From: a virus
Reading direction: 5' to 3' (one strand)
DNA: 22,559 nt
Virus record (IMG/VR): IMGVR_UViG_3300049216_000418
Location: 1 to 22,559 of that record
The notes beneath the pieces are model-generated. The model did not search any database. It was given only the letters and a program-made list of their open reading frames with translations, and was not told where the DNA came from. Shown here piece by piece: positions 6,247-13,276 of the stretch. A program made the position numbers and the translations under genes. Within the stretch, counting starts at the first letter, position 1, and each line of letters begins with the position of its first letter.

Positions 6247-6933
6247 TTACCTAATTAAATGCCCTATAACCTCTCCTGGTTGATACAAAACCGTCAGGCA
6301 ATGGAGAGTGCCTAAGAGCTTGCAATGCTGTTGCAACTGCCTGACGTTATTCCGATTTGCGTCTAGGGCAAACCTTGGGAATTTCTTGATAGATGCGGCT
6401 CTGGTAGGCTGTATTGCCTGCAAAAAAGCTACAGCTTGAATTGTTGTGCTTTGCTGCCTTGAGAAGATTTGTTTTGCAGCTGGTAATGATAGACCGCCTA
6501 TCCTACGGTGATTTAGTTCTGAGTGAGACGGTGAGTCTTGAGAAGTCCAGCTGCAGAAAAATTTCTTTTGATTCTTGAGTTGATATTTTTTTTCTAACAT
6601 TCCCCCAAACACCAGAAATATCTTTTGTAAACATTGAGTGAGAACACCAAGTGTCTCTCTCATATGTTTACATATGGGGGTTGAGTTGGGGACTAGGGTA
6701 TATGCCTGAGACCTTGATAATAAAGGGATTGATGGCTGTCCCTCAAATTTTTTTCTCAATTGAGCGTGAGGGACTAGTCCAACCCTTGATAATAAAGGCA
6801 CCGAAGTCAGTCCCTCATTTTTTCTCCCAATTTGAGGATGAGGGACTTGGAATTTGCAACAAACCCCGTGAATATTAGGTTTGTAGTTCCCCCTCGTCGT
6901 GAGGGACTCATTTGCGGTGAGGGACTCAATCAT
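6247..6933 (-). CDS. ORF of unknown function overlapping an origin-like repeat cluster
   Basis: 228 codons. The ATG overlaps the primase-helicase stop (ATGA), and the stop overlaps the Shine-Dalgarno of the next gene, which favours a real gene. However, the first 75 codons lie in DNA that is repetitive in its own right (72-bp repeats, 6712-6855), giving a duplicated peptide (VPLLSRVGLVPHAQLRKKFE, then IPLLSR). A Phe/Lys-rich stretch follows (QKIFLVFGG, KNQKKFFCSW). The C-terminal 80 residues look more like protein: SLPAAKQIFSRQQSTTIQAV and RNNVRQLQQHCKLLGTLHCL. The true gene may start at an internal Met at about 6600, leaving the repeats outside it. I recognise no domain. Confidence 0.4.
   Translation of the reverse strand: MIESLTANESLTTRGNYKPNIHGVCCKFQVPHPQIGRKNEGLTSVPLLSRVGLVPHAQLRKKFEGQPSIPLLSRSQAYTLVPNSTPICKHMRETLGVLTQCLQKIFLVFGGMLEKKYQLKNQKKFFCSWTSQDSPSHSELNHRRIGGLSLPAAKQIFSRQQSTTIQAVAFLQAIQPTRAASIKKFPRFALDANRNNVRQLQQHCKLLGTLHCLTVLYQPGEVIGHLIR
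6712..6928. repeat. Cluster of 72-bp direct repeats and TGAGGGAC dyads (candidate replication origin)
   Basis: Two 72-bp units begin at 6712 and 6784 with CCTTGATAATAAAGG. Each contains a dyad whose arms are GTCCCTCA and TGAGGGAC: 6738-6745 with 6767-6774, and 6810-6817 with 6839-6846. Between the first pair lies the palindrome CTCAATTGAG (6755-6764). Two further TGAGGGACTCA copies follow at 6900-6910 and 6918-6928, 18 bp apart. That makes six copies of the eight-base core, four in one orientation and two in the other. The cluster sits immediately downstream of the primase-helicase stop. Repeated binding sites with hairpin potential beside a replication gene are typical of phage and plasmid origins; this is an inference from arrangement. 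Confidence 0.55.
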
Positions 6934-9107
6934 AGCTTTTCTTCATTAAAATATTGCCAGGTTTTTTTATCTTCCAACGGTAAAATTTTGCCGCTTTTTC
7001 TGCACTTAAAATGGGTCGGTTCTACGTCGTGAGTATGCGATATTGTGTTCCCTGTTTCCTTGTTGAGAGTCGTGACAATGTATTTCATGTTCTCAACACA
7101 TAGGTAGCCGTGTCCACCATGGGTAGGATCTGCAAGATCGTAGTTAGAGCAGCCATCATTGAGAAACCTGACATATCCGTCAGTAGCAAGCACGTTAAGC
7201 TTTCTGCGCACTGTTTCTGGGCTTCCAAGACCAGAGCTACAGTTGCTAAATGCCTCACAAAACTGATTCATTGTGTAGATGTTGCCCTTACTTGCTTCGA
7301 AACGAATTAATTCCAAAATGACGTCTTTTTTTCGTCTGTTCTCAGCATCTATCTTGCAGCCGTGTTCTTGATTGATTAGCCTCTGTGAAGCATGCTCAAC
7401 TTCACGCCAGCTGCCGTTTATTTTGCGCACGTACTTGGGCGCAATAGGTTCGTCCCCATCTCGCAATTCAAATACTAGCTTGCGATCTGGTAGCGTTGGA
7501 TCAGGTCTGTACATCAAAATGCCTGTTGAAAAATATCCATGTAAGGCACTCGCTCCAGACAAAGCTTGAAACCCATTTTCTTCTAGCTGTTCTAAGTCAA
7601 CCTTTTTAGTGTGATGCACAAGTATGTTAGCTGCTTCTGAATTTACCGAATCTCTGAGCACATCTATCCTCTCTTGCAAGAATGTTTTCATTGCACTGTT
7701 GTCGTTTTCCGTCCTATCATGTTTGCCTCCGTCAAATACATAACGCATAGGATCAATTGCTATGACATCTACAGCATCATCAAAATGGTAAAGAATCGTA
7801 CGGCGCATCAGCTCTATGCCATTTTTATCCAAAGTGATTTTCATGTGTGGAGTGAAGAAGAGGTTTTGTCTAGCCAGAGACACAAGCTCAGATCCTACAT
7901 TCATGCTCTGTATTGTGCGCTGTATGCGTTTGCAAATAGCGTGATATCTGACCTCCACCTGTATGTACGCAATCTTAAGTGGCCTGGATGTTTTCATGCC
8001 AAGAAATTCAAGACCCATAGACATGTGCGCAAGCCAAGCAAGCAAAAAGTCGCTCTTGCCTGTCTTGGGTGCACCACCTATAACACACAGTCCGCCTGGT
8101 GTTAATATGCTTGACTTAACCAAATCATCTGGGCCAGGATCTGTTTTATCTAATGCGTGCCCAGTACCGTACATAGTAACAATACTAGGCAACGCAAATG
8201 TTTTATTCTGTAACAGTGCGGCAATATTTTCTGATTCAGCAACGGCGTCTGCAGCATCCCATTTTTTAGGCTTATCTTTTGGTATCTGCAAAATTGAGAC
8301 AGAGTGCATGCGCTCTTTTTTGAGCTTGTCCGCTACTAACTGTGCATACTTCTTGCCTGCTTCATCATTATCCGGCCATATCAGCAGTTCTTTTTTATAC
8401 AAAGGTAACCAGTCTGTTTTATCTATAGGCGCGTTAGCACCATTCATAGCAGTTGTGGCGCATATGCCAGCGTCAATTAGGGCCTGAGCCGCTTTCTCCC
8501 CTTCTACTAGCACTACAGTTTGAGATGCTTTGATGCCTGGCAAATTGTATAGAGGTCTTGGCTCAGGTGGGTGCTTTTGGCCGGTTTTCACATCATAGGG
8601 GAAGAATTCTTTGCCACAGTCAGTGTCGTACCTGCTAACAATTGTTATAGGGTTGCCTTCAACGTCTGTGTACGTCCACTTCCCTGCAAGCACACGCTTA
8701 GATGACTGTGCTTTGCTTGATATAGATGTCGGCATTGATTGCGTTGATGATGCAGGTGACACTGCTGATGGACGATCTGGTACACCTAGCCATTCACACA
8801 TAGATGAAAATACCGCCTTGAAATCCCGCTTCACGTCTAACCCTTTTGCAGCAGCCCAGAGACTAAAGATGTCGCCTCCTTTTTTTTCTGCAAGGTCATG
8901 CCACATGCCAGTCTTGGGCCCTGTGAGCTGCACAACTAAGCTTCTGCCTGCATCTCCACGGACATTGCCTACATGAAACTCTTTTTTGTCGACTGTGCCC
9001 TTGGGTAATATGTGCTTCAGCCCCAAAGACAACTTACTGTGCATAAGCTGTCTTACATGCTCCTTGTACTCTCTGTTTCGTGTATGAAAGTTTTGCCTGT
9101 CAGTCAT
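6930..9107 (-). CDS. Primase-helicase: Toprim domain plus RepA-like ATPase
   Basis: 725 residues. Residues 1-110 form a primase-type N-terminus (GMWHDLAEKKGGDIFSLW at about 68-84) without the Cys/His zinc ligands of CHC2 primases. A Toprim domain follows: LVEGEKAAQAL at 200-210 (Glu203) and WPDNDEAGKKYA at 244-255 (Asp246, Asp248). Next is a RecA-fold ATPase with Walker A GGAPKTGKSD at 344-353, Walker B DVIAIDP at 447-453 and ILVHHTKK near 498. The C-terminus holds the FELRDGDEPIAPKY module and a winged-helix-like segment (GSPETVRRKLNVLATDGYVR). The protein should both lay primers and unwind DNA at the phage fork. The start is firm: TAGGAGG lies 8 bases before the ATG and overlaps the stop of the SSB-like gene. 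The origin-like repeat cluster lies just beyond its 3' end. Confidence 0.88.
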   Translation of the reverse strand: MTDRQNFHTRNREYKEHVRQLMHSKLSLGLKHILPKGTVDKKEFHVGNVRGDAGRSLVVQLTGPKTGMWHDLAEKKGGDIFSLWAAAKGLDVKRDFKAVFSSMCEWLGVPDRPSAVSPASSTQSMPTSISSKAQSSKRVLAGKWTYTDVEGNPITIVSRYDTDCGKEFFPYDVKTGQKHPPEPRPLYNLPGIKASQTVVLVEGEKAAQALIDAGICATTAMNGANAPIDKTDWLPLYKKELLIWPDNDEAGKKYAQLVADKLKKERMHSVSILQIPKDKPKKWDAADAVAESENIAALLQNKTFALPSIVTMYGTGHALDKTDPGPDDLVKSSILTPGGLCVIGGAPKTGKSDFLLAWLAHMSMGLEFLGMKTSRPLKIAYIQVEVRYHAICKRIQRTIQSMNVGSELVSLARQNLFFTPHMKITLDKNGIELMRRTILYHFDDAVDVIAIDPMRYVFDGGKHDRTENDNSAMKTFLQERIDVLRDSVNSEAANILVHHTKKVDLEQLEENGFQALSGASALHGYFSTGILMYRPDPTLPDRKLVFELRDGDEPIAPKYVRKINGSWREVEHASQRLINQEHGCKIDAENRRKKDVILELIRFEASKGNIYTMNQFCEAFSNCSSGLGSPETVRRKLNVLATDGYVRFLNDGCSNYDLADPTHGGHGYLCVENMKYIVTTLNKETGNTISHTHDVEPTHFKCRKSGKILPLEDKKTWQYFNEEKL

Positions 9108-9119
9108 ATCAATTGCCTC

Positions 9120-9815
9120 CTAAAAATTGTTGTTCCATTCAGGCAAAGCATCTTCAAGTAAAGCATCACTACCTACTACACTTTGCATGGGTGTAGATGC
9201 TGGTACTTGGGTTACTGGTACTTGGGTTGCTGGTACTTGGGTTGCTGGTACTTGGTTTACTGGTGCTTTGTTTGCCGATGCTTTGATTGCAGATGGTTGT
9301 CCCAACGATGCTTTAGAAGCTATAGAAGCTGAGTAATCTTCGTCATCAATCGTGAGTGCTCTTTTGATGACATTGCGTTCCTTCCCATCTCTCACCTCAA
9401 CGTCAATGAGTGCCAGAAATTCTACGCCATCAAGGTCTGCAAATGAGTTAACCTTACATGCGTTTCTTGCGTGCGAGCTTTTATCAAACAACCCCACGCC
9501 ATGAACTGAGCACATTATGCTCTTAGCGAAATCTTTTCCCATTTCCCCCCACTTTGGCCCTTTCTCACTGTGCAAGCCAAGCATGCCCCATATGTTGCGG
9601 CGTGCATACTCCCCCTCCACAACCACAAACTTTAGCTTGAGATAAACGGAGCCACTGTCTGGGTTTCGTGTAGCAAAGCCACCTGTCCAACCGCGCTCAG
9701 GGTTGTTGTAGCCACCTGGTTCGATAGTCATAAAAACCTTGGCCTTCGTACCCATTGGTATCAGGCTGTACTCAGGCTTTAGTTGTTCTTCTATTGTGTC
9801 AAAGTTCCATATCAT
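9120..9815 (-). CDS. Phage single-stranded DNA-binding-like protein
   Basis: 231 residues. The N-terminal 150 residues look like a beta-rich OB-fold type protein of the kind found in phage replication modules: YSLIPMGTKAKVFMTIEPGG, SVYLKLKFVVVEGEYARRNI and VEFLALIDVEV with NVIKRALTIDDEDY. A Pro/Ala/Gln-rich linker follows with four near-repeats of VPATQ (about residues 188-206). The tail is acidic and ends in aromatic residues (DALLEDALPEWNNNF), like SSB tails that recruit replication partners. Its position between the AAA ATPase and the primase-helicase, with an ATGA overlap upstream and a TAGGAGG junction downstream, fits a role in coating ssDNA. The call rests on context and general shape; no diagnostic SSB motif is visible. 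Confidence 0.6.
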   Translation of the reverse strand: MIWNFDTIEEQLKPEYSLIPMGTKAKVFMTIEPGGYNNPERGWTGGFATRNPDSGSVYLKLKFVVVEGEYARRNIWGMLGLHSEKGPKWGEMGKDFAKSIMCSVHGVGLFDKSSHARNACKVNSFADLDGVEFLALIDVEVRDGKERNVIKRALTIDDEDYSASIASKASLGQPSAIKASANKAPVNQVPATQVPATQVPVTQVPASTPMQSVVGSDALLEDALPEWNNNF

Positions 9816-10732
9816 ATAGTTACCTCGTTGTTGATTGTTGTGGTTGAATTGGTGACTAAATCTGCGTCACCTGCAGTCGTAAATTTGTGAGCTTCTGTTT
9901 GCTGCTCTGCTACATGCTGCTCTTCTTTAGGCTTAGTGACCGTACCTTTAATCTTCGCCATCAGCTTGCCCAAATGGGGCGGTTCTACTTGCGACAGACG
10001 ACCAGAGCGATCTTTAGCTGGATAGCCGTATTCATTGATGGTTTGGCAGATGAAAGCTCTGACAGGCTTACCGGTGCTTGACTTAATCTCAGCCATAGTG
10101 ATGACTTCATCTACAATCCCTGGTAGCTCTAGCGCGGTCTTGCTGCCTTCTAACTGTAGTGAGTAGATGCGACGTCCAAATTCATCTAGCTTCTCGTCTA
10201 GAATGCCAATGAACCAGATGTTTTTATTGCGTGTATGCTGCAGGTGAGTCAGCCAGCCAAGCATCTCATGACCCTGCAAGCCATATGCCCCGCGTGTATC
10301 GTACTTACCTGACTTCTCGCTAAATGCTTGCGGCTGGCCTTTGCACCATTGAAAGCAGAGCCGTGACGCCACTGTGATGCTGTCTACGAATATGGTCTCG
10401 TATTTATCAATTACAGCTTTATCAAGGCGTTTGCATACCGCAGCATAATGTGCATTGCTGTAAAACTGGTCATCTCTCAAAGCTGGGTTTGGCCCACTGA
10501 TCAATGCTGCCAGATCGCGGCACTCTTGCCATGTGCGTGGTCTAATGGTGTCGCCTTGCCAGCTTTCTACGGCTAGCGCACCTGCTTCCAAGTCAAAAAA
10601 CAGAGTGCCCTCAGCTGGTAATGTATGCAGCAGTGACGTCTTGCCTATGCCGCTTTTGCCAAATATGCAGCCGGTGATGCCTTTGGTTTCTTGTATGCGC
10701 TCTGCCGCGCTGATAATTTGTAGTGTACTCAT
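9812..10732 (-). CDS. Phage nucleotide-binding AAA/RecA-like ATPase (AAA_24, Sak4-like)
   Basis: About 306 residues from the ATG at 10732, whose ATGA overlaps the stop of the preceding gene; GAGG lies about 8 bases upstream. The longer frame to 10780 lies within that gene and is not needed. Walker A is GITGCIFGKSGIGKTSLL (GKSGIGKT at about 25-32) and Walker B is YETIFVDSITVASRL (about 111-125). Further family marks are LFFDLEAGALAVESW, the DTRGAYGLQGHEMLGWLTHL stretch, and IWFIGILDEKLDEFGRRIYS. The type is common in temperate phages as a nucleotide-binding protein related to the Sak4 group, thought to help single-strand annealing with an SSB. The neighbouring SSB-like gene agrees with that. 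The C-terminal 40 residues are Thr/Gln-rich and poorly conserved in appearance. Confidence 0.85.
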   Translation of the reverse strand: MSTLQIISAAERIQETKGITGCIFGKSGIGKTSLLHTLPAEGTLFFDLEAGALAVESWQGDTIRPRTWQECRDLAALISGPNPALRDDQFYSNAHYAAVCKRLDKAVIDKYETIFVDSITVASRLCFQWCKGQPQAFSEKSGKYDTRGAYGLQGHEMLGWLTHLQHTRNKNIWFIGILDEKLDEFGRRIYSLQLEGSKTALELPGIVDEVITMAEIKSSTGKPVRAFICQTINEYGYPAKDRSGRLSQVEPPHLGKLMAKIKGTVTKPKEEQHVAEQQTEAHKFTTAGDADLVTNSTTTINNEVTI

Positions 10733-11292
10733 AGTCTTGCCTCTTCTTCTGTTTTCATTGCTATTACCCCGTTTATCCAACGTAGCGCGAGTAGTACTTG
10801 CTCTCTTTTCGCTCTCAAGTCTTGTTGAGAACGCTTAAGCAACTCACCTACAGGTGTATGGAGCAGTTGGTTTAATGCTGCTTGTCCTACTCTGTCTCCT
10901 TTTGACGCATGCGTTTTAGTCACCATGGGCTTGGCTTTGGGCCTCAAGATACGTGCTGTAAATGTGTTCAGCTTTGCTCTTTCCTTTGCTTTGTCGCGTG
11001 CAGCAATTTTCTTAAGTGCTGTAAGCGTTTCTTGTTCGATGTCTTCATCCTCCATAGCTTTTTTCCTAGCTTTTCTTGCTTCGTACTCTGATTCTTCACG
11101 CTGTTTTATTTCTATTGCGGCGTCCAAGCAGGCGATCACAAACCTCTCGTTCTCCCGCTGCCGTTCAAGAACTTCAGGTGAGAACTCCATCAGCTCACCC
11201 ACAGAGCCGTAAAACAGATCTGTTAAATGCGTGGACGAGCTCTTACAGTTTGGTGTTTTAGTGGTTTTGGGTGTGTTCATTTTTTTGCTCAT
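10729..11292 (-). CDS. Coiled-coil phage protein with internal duplication, unknown
   Basis: 187 residues, highly charged. The N- and C-terminal thirds are related: LTDLFYGSVGELMEFSPEVL with ERQRENERFVIACLDAAIEI (about 23-62) matches LNQLLHTPVGELLKRSQQDL with RAKREQVLLALRWINGVIAM (about 140-180). Between them lies a Lys/Glu/Arg-rich helix (YEARKARKKAMEDEDIEQET). Short proteins with one such VGELL-type unit are, as I recall, common near the ATPase gene in alphaproteobacterial prophages; their role is unknown to me. This is the first gene of the replication operon, 48 bases downstream of the 49-bp promoter/operator-like element at 11341-11389. Its stop overlaps the AAA ATPase start (ATGA). Confidence 0.7.
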   Translation of the reverse strand: MSKKMNTPKTTKTPNCKSSSTHLTDLFYGSVGELMEFSPEVLERQRENERFVIACLDAAIEIKQREESEYEARKARKKAMEDEDIEQETLTALKKIAARDKAKERAKLNTFTARILRPKAKPMVTKTHASKGDRVGQAALNQLLHTPVGELLKRSQQDLRAKREQVLLALRWINGVIAMKTEEEARL

Positions 11293-11340
11293 TAGATTAA
11301 CAATCTCTTAAACTTTAGGTGGCTTCAGCAAACTTTTGCT

Positions 11341-11389
11341 CTATAATTGTATTTATTAAGGATACGATCAAAAATTTGCAGAAAATCTT
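11341..11389 (-). promoter_or_regulatory. Promoter/operator-like element upstream of the replication operon
   Basis: Read on the minus strand, this 49-bp block matches the block at 14068-14116 at 46 of 49 positions. It begins AAGATTTTCTGC and ends AATAAATACAATTATAG. A -35-like TTGATC and a -10-like AATTAT or TTATAG lie 17-19 bp apart, so the block may span a whole promoter. CGATCG or TGATCG in the middle could be part of an operator. It lies between the stop of the sigma factor gene and the first replication gene. Confidence 0.65.
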
Positions 11390-11408
11390 TTAGAATATTT
11401 TTCTGCCG

Positions 11409-11924
11409 TCACAAATAACTGTAAAATCCGCGTTTACGCAAATAGGCTCTGAGCCTTTTCAGCCAGAGGTATAAGGTGCTATGTGGAACGTTAGTTAAGC
11501 CGGATGTCTCATACACATTGTGAACCCTGAGATGCACCAAAAGTGACGCCAGCGGTTCGGGCATGCAGCGGGAGACTTTATCCAAATCTACGCTCAAACA
11601 AATACTGTTTGTTGGGTCGTAATAAACTTCATTTGCCCACTCTGACACACACATACCTCTGCCTCGCTTTTCAGTCTGTAGTTTCTCAATTATGTTCTTC
11701 GCTTTGTTACTCAAGACATAAGATACAAATGTGCTTAGTCTTCCCTTTTCTCTGTCGTAGGCATCCATGCTCTCAAGTATTGCCAGCATAAATTCTTGCT
11801 CCAGGTCTGCTCGCTCCATAGATGCCCTTACACTTAATTGCCTCATTAACTTGCTTGCTTGGTAACTCACTTGTGTGACTATTTTTTGGTCAATTCCTTC
11901 GTAGTTGTTTGAGTATTTTTTCAT
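11409..11924 (-). CDS. Sigma-70-like RNA polymerase sigma factor (phage)
   Basis: 171 residues, small for a sigma factor. Region 2 is visible at about 37-90: RADLEQEFMLAILESMDAYD followed by REKGRLSTFVSYVLSNKAKN, with the expected acidic start, aromatic core and a basic end (KLQTEKRGRG). A region 4-like helix-turn-helix lies near the C-terminus (GLTNVPHSTLYLWLKRLRAY). Such factors redirect host RNA polymerase to phage promoters. The gene ends 20 bases upstream of the 49-bp element that drives the replication operon, which makes that element a candidate target. It is separated from the LuxR-type gene by the hairpin at 11985-12003, so it probably has its own promoter. No strong Shine-Dalgarno precedes its ATG. 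Confidence 0.72.
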   Translation of the reverse strand: MKKYSNNYEGIDQKIVTQVSYQASKLMRQLSVRASMERADLEQEFMLAILESMDAYDREKGRLSTFVSYVLSNKAKNIIEKLQTEKRGRGMCVSEWANEVYYDPTNSICLSVDLDKVSRCMPEPLASLLVHLRVHNVYETSGLTNVPHSTLYLWLKRLRAYLRKRGFYSYL

Positions 11925-11984
11925 GACATTTTTACTTAATTGGTTAAACGTATGGAAAATGGTAGGCGGTTTTTTAGGAGCAAA

Positions 11985-12003
11985 AAGACCAATCTTTGGT
12001 CTT
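11985..12003 (-). terminator. Hairpin terminator downstream of the LuxR-type gene
   Basis: Perfect 8-bp arms AAGACCAA and TTGGTCTT enclose a 3-base loop. On the minus strand the stem is followed directly by a T-run (TTTTTGC); on the plus strand a T6 run lies a few bases after it, so it may work in both directions. It would end transcription of the LuxR-type gene about 190 bases after its stop and isolate the sigma factor gene. Confidence 0.65.
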
Positions 12004-12191
12004 GATTTTTTAAAAAAGCTTGATAGGCCAGCAGAATTATGCGCAGAAACAAATTGGCGTTTTAGTTAGTGTTCATAAAGGCTCATGGCATATTTTTAGT
12101 AACAGGACAAAAGCATCCGATCCAAGTGCCAATCAAATTTAAGATGTGCGCAACAGAGTCTTCTTAGATAAAAAATGCACAGCGTAGTTTT

Positions 12192-12974
12192 TTATCTGCG
12201 TATGAGTAAATCTGTGCGCTGATTTGCTCTATAACACTGTCCGCCTTTGTCTTGTATGCTTTTTACATGCATCCTTACCGCGTTAGGACTCCAGCCAAGC
12301 AACTGAGCAATACGATCTGGAGAAACTCCATGACGCCAAAGAAGATATACCATGCGCTCTTTCTCTCCTATGTCGTCTGTCCCAAGTTCTGTTGCAATTA
12401 CCGCCCTTTGAAAATTGCGTTGCTCCTCCAGACGTTGCCCAGCAGGTTCCGTGAAATCAGAGCCAAGCTTAAACTTAAATAGCTCTTTGCTTGTTGATTT
12501 TGTGGGCAGATACAACAACGACCTAATGCGCTTATAAAAGCACCATGTAAGCCTTAGAATTTCATCCTTCATACTGAGATAAAAGTCCTGCATATCAACA
12601 TTATCTAAGCCAGTACCAAGACCAAGAAAGTCTCCATAGCTGTAGCCTCCTGGGATAGCAAGTGTGATCCCGTACCATTGGTTGTTTTTATGAAATGCCT
12701 CCATATTTTCATTTTGTGGCTTCGGCGGCCAACAAAAAAATTTGCACCAGTCATTGAGACCGGTAAAATTTCTGTCACCAAAAATAACGCCCCTTTTTAC
12801 TTTTGATAGGTCAGATATAAGTTGTGTGTTGTTACATATCGGATAGAAATGCCCATCATAGAAAGCCCTTATAAAATAAAGCTTTGATTTAGTCAGTGTT
12901 TCCAGATGTCTGGCAATTTCATTAAATATAGGCATAGTTTGTTTTACTTTATTCATAGCTTCTAAATCACTCAT
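12192..12974 (-). CDS. LuxR-type helix-turn-helix transcriptional regulator (solo)
   Basis: 260 residues from the ATG at 12974, with AAGAGG 5 bases upstream; a GTG at 12980 is a less likely start. The C-terminus is a LuxR-type helix-turn-helix: EKERMVYLLWRHGVSPDRIA followed by QLLGWSPNAVRMHVKSIQDK. The N-terminal 180 residues form a sensor-like domain (YFIRAFYDGHFYPICNNTQL, GLNDWCKFFCWPP, ITLAIPGGYSYGDFLGLGTG) resembling LuxR solos of amoeba-associated bacteria rather than classical acyl-homoserine-lactone receptors. No LuxI-type synthase is nearby. It may sense a host or neighbour cue and feed it into phage control, or be a host gene carried within the element. A 9-bp AT-rich inverted repeat (12167-12175 with 12188-12196) spans its stop codon. 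Confidence 0.7.
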   Translation of the reverse strand: MSDLEAMNKVKQTMPIFNEIARHLETLTKSKLYFIRAFYDGHFYPICNNTQLISDLSKVKRGVIFGDRNFTGLNDWCKFFCWPPKPQNENMEAFHKNNQWYGITLAIPGGYSYGDFLGLGTGLDNVDMQDFYLSMKDEILRLTWCFYKRIRSLLYLPTKSTSKELFKFKLGSDFTEPAGQRLEEQRNFQRAVIATELGTDDIGEKERMVYLLWRHGVSPDRIAQLLGWSPNAVRMHVKSIQDKGGQCYRANQRTDLLIRR

Positions 12975-13156
12975 AACCACCTCTTTGTTGCGTTAAACTA
13001 GCGAGGCTTTTGAGCTCAGTTGCTTGCGCTCATAAGGCACGCAAATCCAATTATTATGAGCTTGTAAAGAGGTGAAGAAAATCGCAGAATTTCAGTTTAT
13101 TAACGGCCGCGATCTCTACCGTTGGTTCAAACTTTGAAGAAGGGCGAAGAAGTTAG

Positions 13157-13219
13157 TGTCATTTCTCATATAAAATCCCCCACTAATTCTCACTAAAAAT
13201 CCCCCACCCTGAGAGGTGG
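13157..13219 (+). mobile_element. Possible IS21-type insertion sequence end (remnant)
   Basis: TGTCATTTCTCATAT is followed by two copies of AAAATCCCCCAC (13172-13183 and 13196-13207, 24 bp apart) and then a small dyad CCACC-CTGAGA-GGTGG (13204-13219). Ends starting TGT with repeated internal terminal sequences are a feature I associate with IS21-family elements. No istA or istB gene is present, so it would be a relic. It lies in the 12975-13276 gap between the LuxR-type gene and the unknown 13277-14002 gene; I see no coding sequence in that gap. Confidence 0.3.
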
Positions 13220-13276
13220 AAATTAGCAGTGCGTGAAGAGAGGTTAAGATGCAGATAATTACACAGCTGCAAGAAT

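Noticed and set aside
7674-8487. Plus-strand ORFs of 143 and 174 codons
   Set aside because: They lie entirely opposite the primase-helicase gene, and their products lack family character.
9190-9260. Short tandem repeat as a regulatory element
   Set aside because: The repeat is in frame and encodes the VPATQ linker of the SSB-like protein, so a protein-level explanation is enough.
12060-12166. Short plus-strand GTG frame of about 30 codons
   Set aside because: No ribosome site and no recognisable product; likely open by chance.
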